A stretch of 56,562 bases of DNA, taken from NCBI GenBank assembly GCA_002067235.1, contig MVQP01000010.1, forward strand, positions 1-56,562. Reading direction: 5' to 3'. The translations under genes and the position numbers were made by a program. The notes below the pieces were generated by a model. That model did no database searches, was not told where the DNA came from, and saw only the letters and a list, made by a program, of their open reading frames with translations. Source of the DNA: Syntrophorhabdus sp. PtaB.Bin047 (lineage in GTDB: Bacteria; Desulfobacterota; Syntrophorhabdia; Syntrophorhabdales; Syntrophorhabdaceae). Shown here in pieces: positions 15,943-24,406 of the stretch (within the stretch, counting starts at the first letter, position 1; every line of letters starts with the position of its first letter).

Positions 15943-16590
15943 TTAGACCGTTTCCCTGTCGGTCGTGATCACTTCGTCGGTCAGTTCGTTGGTGTCGCCT
16001 GCCACGGTGGGGAAGTGTTCCCCCAGGAGTTTGCCCGCCTCGCCTATAGCCTCTACGAGGGCGTCGGCCGGCTTTCCCTGCCGTATCCCGGCCGAGACCG
16101 TCCTTGCGAAAGCATTGAGTCTCCCCTGGGTGATCTTCTCGTGAATGCCCTTGTCGGCAAGGACCCAGACCTTCCTCTCCAGGAGGGAAATGAAGAAGAG
16201 AACGCCCGTGTTGCCCTTTGTCCGGTACAGGCCCTTCTCATAGAAAGCCCTGACGGCCCTGTCCCGCACGGCACGCTCGCGGCGCGCCGTACCGCTGAAA
16301 AGCGCCTTGAGGTAAGGCGTCTTTCTCATCACGAGCCAGAAAGGAGGGAAGAAAACGAAAGTGAGGGGGATGTACCACCAGAGCGATCCGTGAAGAAAGA
16401 ACTCGGCGATGAGGAAGGCGGCAACATTCCCGAAGGTGACGGCACCGAGCACTTCGGCTTCACGGTAACGGCTCGAGGCATCAACGACCATGACGGCTAT
16501 CTCGCCCAGGGTCTTCGACTCCGCGAGCGCGGTCGCTTCGCGGATCCTCTCCCTCTCGGCATGAGTAAAGAAATTAAGGGCTTTCTTCAT
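15943..16590 (-). CDS. TPM-domain membrane protein
   Basis: A 215-residue protein of the TPM (TLP18.3/Psb32/MOLO-1) superfamily. It starts MKKALNFFTHAERERIREA. The TPM fold is split by a hydrophobic hairpin (about 55-90) and continues with GNTGVLFFISLLERKVWVLAD and IHEKI. In bacteria such genes typically accompany lemA and a Gly-rich TPM paralogue, as here, but the biochemical role is undefined. The ATG at 16590 shares one base with the stop codon of the upstream gene (TGATG). An in-frame GTG one codon earlier is the alternative. It is the third gene of the lemA-TPM-TPM operon. Confidence 0.8.
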   Translation of the reverse strand: MKKALNFFTHAERERIREATALAESKTLGEIAVMVVDASSRYREAEVLGAVTFGNVAAFLIAEFFLHGSLWWYIPLTFVFFPPFWLVMRKTPYLKALFSGTARRERAVRDRAVRAFYEKGLYRTKGNTGVLFFISLLERKVWVLADKGIHEKITQGRLNAFARTVSAGIRQGKPADALVEAIGEAGKLLGEHFPTVAGDTNELTDEVITTDRETV

Positions 16591-17522
16591 CACCAGTCCC
16601 CCGACGCGCCGCCACCGCCGAAATCTCCTCCGCCGCCCGAGAAACCACCGCCGTCGTCAAAACCTCCCCCACTGGAAAATCCACCGCCTGTCCAGTACCC
16701 GCCCGGACCCGAGCCTCCCCCGCCCCGGAAGGCACCCCCGAAGAGGAAAGGAAGGAAGATACCGAGCACGAGACCGAGGACGCCGAGGAGGACCACTGTC
16801 ACGAGTGAGAATCCCAGCAGGAACCCCATGGCCGAGAAGCCTACCAGCCCGGCACCCCCGCCCAGAACGCGCGAGATCCTTCCCAGGACGAGAAGGAAGA
16901 TCGCGCCGAAGATGAGAAAAGGCAAGGCCGACCCGAGGCCCCCCTTTTTCCCCGGCCGGGACCTGGCCGCGTCGGCCTTGAACTCCCCCCGGGTCGCGTC
17001 CATCATGGCCCGTACACCCGAGGAAAAGCCGCCGTCAAAATCGCCCCTTTTGAATTGCGGGTTGATGACAAGTTGAACGATGCGTCCCGCCGTCAGGTCC
17101 GTGAGCTTTCCTTCAAGACCGCGTCCGACCTCGATGCGCGTTTTGCGGTCCTTTTTCGCAACGAGAAGGATGGCGCCGTTGTCCTTGCCCTTCTGGCCGA
17201 TCTTCCACGTCTCGGCCACCTTGATGGAGAACTCTTCCAGGCTCTCCCCCTCCAAAGAATCGATGGTAAGGACGACCATCTGCGTGGAATCTGACCTTTC
17301 GAAGTCCTGGAGTTCCTTCTCCAGTTGAGCACGGACGCCGGGCGAGATCATGCCGGCATAGTCGTTCACGCGCCCTTTGAGGGCCGGCACATCGAGCGCA
17401 TAAGCGCAGGCAGCAGCCCAGAAGACACCGAGACAAAAGGCCAGCGATATGGCAACGCGCTTCAGGATAGCCCCGCGCGCGCGTCCCGTGCTCCTCACAT
17501 TGCCTGCGTGAGATCCCTTCAT
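16590..17522 (-). CDS. YgcG-type TPM protein with glycine-rich tail
   Basis: A 310-residue exported protein. It has a signal peptide (about 18-42, ending ACAYA-LD), a periplasmic TPM domain (about 45-185: GRVNDYAGMISPGVRAQLEK, TIDSLEGESLEEFS, DNGAILLVAKKDRKTRIEVG) and one or two membrane helices (about 205-265). The tail is almost purely Gly/Ser/Phe, ending GGASGDW. This is the usual YgcG layout. It is cotranscribed with lemA, which stops 22 bases upstream. The DNA of the tail is a run of GGN codons and gives long spurious Pro-rich frames on the other strand. Confidence 0.85.
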   Translation of the reverse strand: MKGSHAGNVRSTGRARGAILKRVAISLAFCLGVFWAAACAYALDVPALKGRVNDYAGMISPGVRAQLEKELQDFERSDSTQMVVLTIDSLEGESLEEFSIKVAETWKIGQKGKDNGAILLVAKKDRKTRIEVGRGLEGKLTDLTAGRIVQLVINPQFKRGDFDGGFSSGVRAMMDATRGEFKADAARSRPGKKGGLGSALPFLIFGAIFLLVLGRISRVLGGGAGLVGFSAMGFLLGFSLVTVVLLGVLGLVLGIFLPFLFGGAFRGGGGSGPGGYWTGGGFSSGGGFDDGGGFSGGGGDFGGGGASGDW

Positions 17523-17544
17523 CGTTTTCCGGCCTTCTGTCGGG

Positions 17545-18129
17545 TCAGAACTTCACCTTCGGTGCCTTCTCGGCCCCGGCTTCCGCCTTGAAGGGCTCCT
17601 TCTGGGGAAGCTTGAGCAGGAACATGTTCGTGAGGTTGTTCGGAAAGACCCTGATCGAGGTGTTGAACGTCTGCACAGCCTTGTTGTATCGCGTGCGCGC
17701 CACGTTTATCCTGTTCTCGGTGCCTTCGAGCTGGTTCTGGAGGTCGCGGAAATTCTGGTTGGCCTTGAGGTCAGGATAGCGCTCGGCAACGAGAAGGAGC
17801 CGCGACAGGGCCCCGCCCATCGACGCCTGCGCCTGCTGGAACTGGGCCATGGCCTGAGGATTGCCGATCATGTCCTTCGATACCTGGACACTGCCCACTT
17901 TTGCCCGGGCCTCGGTCACGGCCTGAAGGGTCTCACTCTCATGTTTCGCGTAAGCCTTCACCGTCTCCACAAGGTTCGGCACCAGATCGTTCCGCCTCTG
18001 GTACGTGGCCTCGACGTCGCCCCATGCGGCCTTCACGGCTTCGTCGTTCTGCTGTATCGTGTTGTAGCCGCAGCCCGTGAACATCATCATCGCCAGTGCA
18101 ATGACACCATACAGAAATGATCGCCTCAT
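17545..18129 (-). CDS. lemA: LemA family lipoprotein
   Basis: About 194 residues. A lipoprotein signal ends at MFTGC; a helical LemA domain follows, with the hallmark [41 protein letters not shown] and [19 protein letters not shown]. LemA proteins are membrane-linked four-helix proteins, often encoded with TPM/YgcG proteins or M48 proteases, with unclear function. The ATG at 18129 follows GAGGAGG with six bases between. It heads the lemA-TPM-TPM operon. A terminator-like hairpin lies in the putative leader at 18180-18205. Confidence 0.92.
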   Translation of the reverse strand: MRRSFLYGVIALAMMMFTGCGYNTIQQNDEAVKAAWGDVEATYQRRNDLVPNLVETVKAYAKHESETLQAVTEARAKVGSVQVSKDMIGNPQAMAQFQQAQASMGGALSRLLLVAERYPDLKANQNFRDLQNQLEGTENRINVARTRYNKAVQTFNTSIRVFPNNLTNMFLLKLPQKEPFKAEAGAEKAPKVKF

Positions 18130-18179
18130 CAAGTTCCTCCTCTCTTGAGATTATCGAGCCTATAGTACCACAATTCCGG

Positions 18180-18205
18180 AAAAAAAACACAGGCCTTCCG
18201 GCCTT
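18180..18205 (-). terminator. Terminator-like hairpin ahead of lemA
   Basis: Read on the minus strand, AGGCC and GGCCT arms (18191-18204) form a compact hairpin followed within three bases by eight T residues (the A run at 18180-18187). No minus-strand gene lies upstream of it, so it would either stop antisense transcription from the CMD-like gene or attenuate lemA if the lemA promoter lies to its right. Confidence 0.4.
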
Positions 18206-18255
18206 GACGCCGGGGAAAGATGCGTGATAGAACCTTGAAAAAATGGAGGAAGACT

Positions 18256-18663
18256 GTGAACGACGACATAAAGAAGAGGACCCAAGAGACGGCAAAGAAA
18301 CTCTGGACGGGCGGAGTGAAGCTCGACCCCCCCTATCTCACCTGGAAGGAATTCGACAAGGACCTGGCGAACGACCTCTCCATGTTCATAACGGGGAATC
18401 TTTATTCCCGGACGATCCTTACCCTTCCGGAACGCCAGATGGCCGCCTGCGCCATGCTCGCCGCCCTGGGAGCGGCCGATGAGCTGAGGCTCCACGTGAA
18501 TGCCGCCCTCAATGTCGGCTGTGATCCCAGGAAGCTTGCCGAGGTCTTCTTCCAGCTTGCTCCTTACGGCGGGATGCCGCTCGTCAATAAGGCGCTGGAG
18601 GTCTTCAGGGAGGTTTTGAAGGGCCGGGGTGAATGGGAAGCCTTCACGAAAGGCGGGAAGTAG
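18256..18663 (+). CDS. Carboxymuconolactone-decarboxylase-like (AhpD-fold) protein
   Basis: About 135 residues, all-helical, resembling the carboxymuconolactone decarboxylase family: YLTWKEFDKDLANDLSMF, LTLPERQMAACAMLAALGAADELRLHVNAALNVGC, then KLAEVFFQLAPYGGMP. The CxxC pair of true AhpD peroxidases is absent; one Cys in LNVGC and one in MAACAM remain. A decarboxylase-like or structural role is therefore more likely than peroxidase. The GTG at 18256 has the SD GGAGGA at 18245-18250; an ATG at 18220 would add 12 residues. A large PPDK-like gene follows 39 bases downstream. Confidence 0.75.
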   Translation: MNDDIKKRTQETAKKLWTGGVKLDPPYLTWKEFDKDLANDLSMFITGNLYSRTILTLPERQMAACAMLAALGAADELRLHVNAALNVGCDPRKLAEVFFQLAPYGGMPLVNKALEVFREVLKGRGEWEAFTKGGK

Positions 18664-18702
18664 GATCTGGAAAGGAGGCGGCTCCAGGGCCGGGATTCTT
18701 GC

Positions 18703-21315
18703 ATGGCCAGGATACTTTCACGGGAAAGCGCCGGCATCGCCGGCATAGACGAGATCATCGACGGGCTGCGAACGGGCGACAATGTCGTCTGGCAGGTTGA
18801 CTCCATCGACGACTACCTGTCCTTCGCGAGACCCTTCGCAGAGCAGTCGGTCAGGGACGGGAAGAAGGTGGTCTACATGCGGTTCGCCCGCCACAGGCCT
18901 GTGATAGAGGACAATGAGAGCGTCCGGGTCCACAACCTTGACGCGCGCAGCGGCTTCGAATCCTTCACCGCCCAGGTGTACAACATCATCACGTCGGAAG
19001 GGCGCGACGTCCACTACGTTTTCGATTCCCTCTCCGACCTTCTCTCCGCGTGGGCCACGGACCTCATGATCGGCAACTTCTTCACGATCGCCTGCCCCTA
19101 CCTGTACCAGCTCAACACGATAGCCTATTTCGCGCTGCTGAGGGAAAACCACTCCTTCAAGACCGTCGCCCGCATCCGTGAGACGACCCAGGTGCTCATC
19201 GACGTTTACAATGTCGATGACAAGATCTATGTGCATCCCCTCAAGGTCCGCGGCCGGCACTCGCCCACCATGTTCCTTCCCCACCGCAAGAGCGAGGACC
19301 GCTTTCTGCCGGTGACGAGCAGCGTGGACACGGGCCGTCTGCTCACGCGGATCTCCGGCAAGGGGACGGACCTGGCGAAAAGGAATCTCGACCACTGGGA
19401 CAGGTTCTTCATCCGCATCGGAGACCTTCTGAACGGGAAGGTGGGCACGGAGGAACAGGAGGCGGTCCTCGACCAGCTGTGCAGGATCATGATCGGCCGC
19501 GAGGAAAGGATAGTTGCCCTTGCAAAGAAGCACTTCACACTCGAGGACCTTCTTGCCATCAAGGCGCGCCTCATAGGGACGGGCTATATCGGAGGGAAAA
19601 CGGTCGGCATGCTCCTCGCCAGAAAGATCCTCTCCCGCGACAGGTCCTTCGATTGGCAGCGCATCCTCGAACCCCACGATTCGTTCTTCATCGGTTCCGA
19701 TGTCTTCTACACGTACCTCGTCGAGAACGGGTGGTGGAAGCTGCGCATGGAACAGAAGACCCGGGACGGGTATTTCAAGGTCGCGAAAACCCTCAGGGAA
19801 GCCATGCTCGAGGGTTCCTTCCCCGACGAGATAGAAGAACAGTTCTGGCGCCTCATCGAGTACTTCGGACAGTCGCCCATTATCATACGGTCGAGCAGCC
19901 TTCTCGAGGACGCCTTCGGCAATGCCTTTGCCGGCAAGTACGAGAGTGTCTTCTGCGTCAACCAGGGCACCCCCGAGGAACGTTACAAGCAGTTCGGTGA
20001 GTATGTGCGGACGGTGTACGCGAGCACCATGAACGAGGACGCGCTGGCCTACCGTCTCCAGAGGGGCCTTGACAAACAGGATGAGCAGATGGCGCTCCTC
20101 GTCCAGAGGGTTTCGGGGTCCTACCACGACCGTTATTTCTACCCCGATCTCGCCGGTGTCGGGATATCCTACAACACCTTCGTCTGGAGACGGGACATGA
20201 ACCCGAAGGCAGGGATGCTTCGCCTCGTGGTGGGCCTCGGCACCCGGGCGGTGAACCGCGTGGAACACGACTATCCCGGCATCGTCGCCCTTGATCTCCC
20301 GCTGCTCCGCCCTCACAGCGGGCCGAGCGACATGAAGAAATACTCCCAGCACAACGGTGATGTCCTCAACGTCGAGACCAACGTCCTTGAAACAATCCCC
20401 GTCACCGACATAATAACGGGCGACATGAAGGCAGACCGGGAGCTCATCGGAACACGCGACCTCGAAGCTGCCGAGTTCCTGAGGTCCCGCGGGCTTGAGG
20501 CCAGGGAGTCATGGATCGTAACCTTCGACAGGCTCATGTCCGAAACACCCCTCCCGACGATCATGCAGCGAATGCTCAAGACCCTGGAGGCGAGCTACCA
20601 GTACCCCGTAGACATCGAGTTCACCATCAACTTCACGGCCAGGGACGCCTTTCAGATCAACCTCGTCCAGTGCAGGCCCCTTCAGACAAAAGGCGAGGGG
20701 AAGAGGGTCAGGATACCGCGCAAGGTGCCCGCCGACAGGATACTCTTCCAGTCATCAGGGAACTTCATGGGAAGCAACATAACGCAGGGGATCAAGCGGA
20801 TCATAGTGGTCGACCCTGACGGTTACAGCCTGCTCACCCTGTCGGAGAAATACGACATCGCGCGCCTTATCGGCAGGATAAACAGGCAGATACCGGATCA
20901 AGAAGAGATGCCCACGATCCTTGCCGGACCGGGACGGTGGGGCACCACCACACCCTCTCTGGGGGTCCCGGTACGTTTCTCGGAGATCAACAACATCGCC
21001 GTTCTGGTGGAACTGGCTCACGGCACGGGACTCGGCAGCGTGATGCCCGAGCTTTCCTTCGGTACCCACTTCTTTCAGGACCTCGTCGAAACGGGGGTAT
21101 TCTACGTCGCCATCTTTCCCGACAGGGAGGGGTCATACTTCAGCAGAAGGATCGTGGACAAAAAGTATAACCTTCTCTCGATACTCGTCCCCGAGAGCGC
21201 CCGGTACGAAGGCATAGTCACCGTCGTTGATACCGCGGAAGACGATATGAAGCTCCTTGCCGATGTCGTGACTCAGAAGGTCATCTGCTTCAGCGCCCTC
21301 AAGACGGACCAGTAA
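18703..21315 (+). CDS. Degenerate KaiC-like / PEP-pyruvate-binding (PPDK_N) fusion protein
   Basis: An 870-residue soluble protein. Residues 1-220 resemble the KaiC/RecA-type fold (GIAGIDEIIDGLRTGDNVVW, VHYVFDSLSDLLSAW), but no Walker A P-loop is present. Residues about 290-690 match the PPDK N-terminal ATP-grasp domain: IGGKTVGMLLARKI, IIRSSSLLEDAFGNAFAGKY, RVSGSYHDRYFYPDLAGVG. The C-terminal part (about 690-870) contains GPGRWGTTTPSLGVPV and no GGxxSH phosphohistidine motif of PEP synthases. Without that swivelling domain it probably does not complete PEP synthesis; phosphotransfer or pyruvate/PEP sensing are alternatives. The ATG has only a weak SD. Its last 43 bases overlap the end of nrpR on the other strand. 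Confidence 0.75.
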   Translation: MARILSRESAGIAGIDEIIDGLRTGDNVVWQVDSIDDYLSFARPFAEQSVRDGKKVVYMRFARHRPVIEDNESVRVHNLDARSGFESFTAQVYNIITSEGRDVHYVFDSLSDLLSAWATDLMIGNFFTIACPYLYQLNTIAYFALLRENHSFKTVARIRETTQVLIDVYNVDDKIYVHPLKVRGRHSPTMFLPHRKSEDRFLPVTSSVDTGRLLTRISGKGTDLAKRNLDHWDRFFIRIGDLLNGKVGTEEQEAVLDQLCRIMIGREERIVALAKKHFTLEDLLAIKARLIGTGYIGGKTVGMLLARKILSRDRSFDWQRILEPHDSFFIGSDVFYTYLVENGWWKLRMEQKTRDGYFKVAKTLREAMLEGSFPDEIEEQFWRLIEYFGQSPIIIRSSSLLEDAFGNAFAGKYESVFCVNQGTPEERYKQFGEYVRTVYASTMNEDALAYRLQRGLDKQDEQMALLVQRVSGSYHDRYFYPDLAGVGISYNTFVWRRDMNPKAGMLRLVVGLGTRAVNRVEHDYPGIVALDLPLLRPHSGPSDMKKYSQHNGDVLNVETNVLETIPVTDIITGDMKADRELIGTRDLEAAEFLRSRGLEARESWIVTFDRLMSETPLPTIMQRMLKTLEASYQYPVDIEFTINFTARDAFQINLVQCRPLQTKGEGKRVRIPRKVPADRILFQSSGNFMGSNITQGIKRIIVVDPDGYSLLTLSEKYDIARLIGRINRQIPDQEEMPTILAGPGRWGTTTPSLGVPVRFSEINNIAVLVELAHGTGLGSVMPELSFGTHFFQDLVETGVFYVAIFPDREGSYFSRRIVDKKYNLLSILVPESARYEGIVTVVDTAEDDMKLLADVVTQKVICFSALKTDQ

Positions 21316-22367
21316 CCGTCGTCGCCTTCTTCCCGGGTCCGGGAAAGATACCTGAGGAAGACAGAGTTCTCTTCCTTTCGAGGCAGATAGGCCCGCTCCA
21401 GGGCCTCTATTGAACTCAGGAGAGGATAGTCGCAGAGCGTCGCCATTGCCTGACTTGACCTGCCGACCCCGGCCTGCTCCAGGGCCGCGTTCACGTTGAG
21501 CCCGCCAAGCACCACGAGGCCGACCTTTCCGTCCGTGGGAGAGATGCCGAGAAGGGGCTCGCCCCGGCTTCCGAAGAGCACGATACCCCCGAAACCGTGA
21601 GGTACCATGCGTTCGAGAAGGTTCCTTGCGTCGGAAACGCTGTTCTCCGGGATCTCCCGGTAGCTCCCCAGGATGAGCCCCGATCCCCCTTCCACGGCAC
21701 CGAGCACATCGCTCATCCTGCTGCGCATGAGGATCTCGAGGGGAGGGACCGAAGACCCCTCATAGCTGATCACCGATGTGAACCGCAAAGGGCGTCCGTC
21801 CACCACCTCGACGAGACCGCCGAGCTTGGTCGCTATCGGGATGCCGCGTTTCAGGAACATCCCGTTCAGGGTAATGCTGCACATTATCCCTATGGCGGCC
21901 ATCCCGGCGGGGGCTTCGACGGTACCGATATGCTCGCCGGCCCTGACAACGAGCGCCCTGTCACTCATGGAGTAAGGCGACCTGAGCACGACGCCCAGGA
22001 TCTCGATCGCCGCATCGAGCCTCTCCTCGGGAACAAAGGTGACATTGAGTATCACCTTCCCCCGCACGTTGTCGGGCCCGAAATCGGACAGGAAGGAGAG
22101 GTTGTTTATCCTGTTGATGATGAAACCCACCCGGTCGGACACATACCCCTGCCTCAGCTCCGCGCGGCCGGCTGCCGTTATCTTCCTGCCCTTCTTGCCG
22201 CCCGTCACGGTGTATCCGGCCACGTCGAGACGCTTAAGATAATACCTGATGGTCCGCTCGGACAGGTCCGTCCCCTGACGGCCGAGACGAGAGGCAATGT
22301 CGGAGGAGCCCAAAGGGGCCCCTTCCCTGTCAAGCACGGAGAGAATGGAGAACATTATCCTGTTCAT
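21273..22367 (-). CDS. nrpR: NrpR-family nitrogen-response transcriptional repressor
   Basis: A 364-residue regulator. An N-terminal winged helix (1-75: FSILSVLDREGAPLGSSDIA, ERTIRYYLKRLDVAGY) is followed by the NrpR (DUF128) effector domain, recognisable by YVSDRVGFIINRINNL, NVTFVPEE, CSITLNGMFLKRGIPIATKL and DNA-distal GFGGIVLFGSRGEPLLG. In methanogenic archaea NrpR represses nitrogen-assimilation genes and is released by 2-oxoglutarate. The gene lies 57 bases downstream of gdhA on the same strand, so control of glutamate dehydrogenase is the natural inference. Only one NrpR domain is present, whereas some archaeal versions have two. The SD GGAGGG is somewhat distant. Confidence 0.82.
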   Translation of the reverse strand: MNRIMFSILSVLDREGAPLGSSDIASRLGRQGTDLSERTIRYYLKRLDVAGYTVTGGKKGRKITAAGRAELRQGYVSDRVGFIINRINNLSFLSDFGPDNVRGKVILNVTFVPEERLDAAIEILGVVLRSPYSMSDRALVVRAGEHIGTVEAPAGMAAIGIMCSITLNGMFLKRGIPIATKLGGLVEVVDGRPLRFTSVISYEGSSVPPLEILMRSRMSDVLGAVEGGSGLILGSYREIPENSVSDARNLLERMVPHGFGGIVLFGSRGEPLLGISPTDGKVGLVVLGGLNVNAALEQAGVGRSSQAMATLCDYPLLSSIEALERAYLPRKEENSVFLRYLSRTREEGDDGYWSVLRALKQMTF

Positions 22368-22424
22368 CTACCCATTCCCTCCGCACAGCGTCTTACAGAG
22401 GAACACTCCATTCACCGGTCCTTA

Positions 22425-23783
22425 TCACACGTAGCCGTAGGCCAGCATGGCGTTCGCCACTTTGAGGAAACCGGCGACGTTGGCGCCAAAGACATAATCC
22501 CCTTTCCTGCCGTACACTTCGGCGGCATCGAGGCACGATTTGTGGATGTTCTTCATGATCCCAAGCAGCCTGGCATCGACCTCTTCCCGGGTCCATGAAA
22601 GCCTCATACTGTTCTGGGACATCTCGAGGCCCGACGTCGCCACTCCGCCGGCGTTCGCCGCCTTGCCGGGGCCAAAGAGCAGGCCGTTGTCCTTGAAGAC
22701 GCGGACCGCCTCCGGCGTCGAGGGCATGTTGGAGCCTTCGGCGACGCAGATGCAGCCGTTCTTCACGAGCGCTTCAGCGTGGCTGCCGTCTATCTCGTTC
22801 TGCGTTGCGCACGGCAGCGCTATGTCGATCTTGAGGCCCTGGTTCTTGATGACGTCCCAGACGCTCTCGCCTATGTAGCACACGGCGCATCCGAACTTGT
22901 CGGCATACTCGCTTATCCTGCCCCTCTGGACGTTCTTGAGGTCCATGACGTAACCGCACTTGTCACCCGATATACCCTCGTCGTCGACGATCGTGGAACT
23001 GGAATCGCACAGGGTGATGACCTTTCCGCCGAGCTGGTTCACCTTCTCCACCGCAAACTGGGCGACGTTTCCGGAACCGCTGATGGCAACCGTCTTGCCC
23101 TTGAAGTCGAGGCCTTTCGTGGCAAGCATCTCCGCCGCAAAGTAGACGCAGCCATATCCCGTTGCCTCGGGTCTCACGAGGCTGCCGCCGAAGGACAGGC
23201 CCTTTCCGGTGAGAACACCCGTGTGATCGTTCCTGATCTTCTTGTACATACCGTACATGTAGCCGATCTCGCGCCCTCCCACACCGATGTCGCCGGCGGG
23301 CACGTCTATGTCGGGACCGATGTGCCTGAAAAGCTCCAGCATGTAGGCATGGCAGAAGCGCATCACCTCGGCGTCCGATTTGCCCTTGGGGTCAAAATCG
23401 CTGCCGCCCTTGGCGCCCCCCATGGCAAGCGTCGTGAGGGAGTTCTTGAATATCTGTTCGAATCCGAGGAACTTGAGGATTCCCAGGTTGACCGAGGGGT
23501 GGAAGCGTGTGCCGCCCTTGTAGGGACCGATGGCATTGTTGTACTGAATGCGGTATCCCCTGTTAACCTGCAATTCCCCCTTGTCGTCCAGCCAGGGGAC
23601 CCTGAACATGACAACACGGTCGGGCTCGATGATCCTTTCGTATATCTTCGCCTTCACGAACTCGGGGTGTTTCTTCGCCGTGGGCTCGAGACTCTCCAGG
23701 ACCTCTTCCGCCGCCTGATGGAACTCGAATTCATGGGGGTCCTGTTTCTTGATCTTCTCCAGTATTTCGCTTGTCACTGACAT
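22425..23783 (-). CDS. gdhA: Glutamate dehydrogenase (hexameric, probably NADP-specific)
   Basis: About 452 residues, the usual length of the hexameric enzyme that interconverts 2-oxoglutarate plus ammonium and glutamate. Recognisable stretches are RIQYNNAIGPYKGGTRFHP, the catalytic-lysine region TLAMGGAKGGSDFDPKGKS, DIDVPAGDIGVGGREIGYM and the Rossmann motif VAISGSGNVAQFAVEK. The start is ATG 23783 with GGAGG eight bases upstream; a GTG 15 bases earlier overlaps that SD and is less likely. The nrpR regulator follows. Ammonium from NrfHA could feed this enzyme. I could not find an exact GGAA-N6-TTCC NrpR site upstream. Confidence 0.95.
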   Translation of the reverse strand: MSVTSEILEKIKKQDPHEFEFHQAAEEVLESLEPTAKKHPEFVKAKIYERIIEPDRVVMFRVPWLDDKGELQVNRGYRIQYNNAIGPYKGGTRFHPSVNLGILKFLGFEQIFKNSLTTLAMGGAKGGSDFDPKGKSDAEVMRFCHAYMLELFRHIGPDIDVPAGDIGVGGREIGYMYGMYKKIRNDHTGVLTGKGLSFGGSLVRPEATGYGCVYFAAEMLATKGLDFKGKTVAISGSGNVAQFAVEKVNQLGGKVITLCDSSSTIVDDEGISGDKCGYVMDLKNVQRGRISEYADKFGCAVCYIGESVWDVIKNQGLKIDIALPCATQNEIDGSHAEALVKNGCICVAEGSNMPSTPEAVRVFKDNGLLFGPGKAANAGGVATSGLEMSQNSMRLSWTREEVDARLLGIMKNIHKSCLDAAEVYGRKGDYVFGANVAGFLKVANAMLAYGYV

Positions 23784-23926
23784 AATGGAATCCTCCACCT
23801 TTGTAATGTATTTTCCCGGTCCCTCACCGGGCTCTCACCAAACCATCCCACCACCGGGCCGGCAGATGGCCGCATGCGGCGACTCGCCTCCCCGACATCA
23901 AAAGAGTCTGTGCTTCGAGGTGTTCC

Positions 23927-24142
23927 TCAGTAAACTGCCAGGGGGGCTACGCTCTGATCGTACACGTTCAGATCGTTCCCCGTGATGAGAAGGCCGTCGA
24001 TGTTCTCGAAGCTCCTCGGCAGGGGTTCATCTTTCGAAAGAACAATGGTCTCCAGGTCCCACCCGTGCCCTCTGAGGGCATCCTCTAGGGCTTTCGTATC
24101 CTCACCTTTTCCTCGCTGCACAAAGACAAGTCTCTTTCTCAT
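23927..24142 (-). CDS. Short protein resembling the N-terminus of a class I glutamine amidotransferase
   Basis: A 71-residue product starting MRKRLVFVQRGKGEDTK, with a predicted alpha/beta half-fold and the phrase DGLLITGNDLNVYDQS. This resembles the loop in GMP-synthase-like amidotransferases where a GGP-x-SVYD motif follows a buried strand. The catalytic Cys-His-Glu regions are absent because the reading frame ends early. It may be a truncated gene or a free-standing small protein. The SD CGGAG is four bases before the ATG. It is encoded upstream of gdhA on the same strand with a 143-base gap that shows no clear promoter. Confidence 0.45.
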   Translation of the reverse strand: MRKRLVFVQRGKGEDTKALEDALRGHGWDLETIVLSKDEPLPRSFENIDGLLITGNDLNVYDQSVAPLAVY

Positions 24143-24406
24143 GATCTCCGCTTTTCTCCTTTTGATGGTATGAGAAAAAACTAGTATATAAAACCCGATA
24201 AAAGCAGGTTTTACAATCAGGGCCAAGATGTTTTTGGCATCAGGTCAAGTACTATGGTGGCCATAGGGTTTTTCCCCATGGCAACCGTGCAGCATTGAGA
24301 GCCAACGATTGGCTGGATCGTGCGGATGGCACAGGCTGGCAGAAAATTCTTCAGGGGATGCGGGGAAGGCGGGGGTTCGTCCCCGGGTCTACGCGGCCAT
24401 CTTCCT
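24143..24406. other. Intergenic region without recognised features
   Basis: This 264-base stretch between the small amidotransferase-like gene and the regulator at 24407-25060 carries an A/T-rich patch near 24178-24200 with a weak hairpin, then neutral GC-rich sequence. Short frames here have no SD or family similarity. I see no RNA gene or riboswitch signature. Confidence 0.4.

Noticed and set aside
18718..20352. Long minus-strand frame opposite the PPDK-like gene
   Set aside because: Antisense shadow; composition is His/Val/Asp-rich without motifs, whereas the plus strand has clear PPDK motifs.
23784..23926. Archaeal-type NrpR operator GGAA-N6-TTCC upstream of gdhA
   Set aside because: No exact match; only partial GGA/TCC elements are present, which is not enough to call a site.
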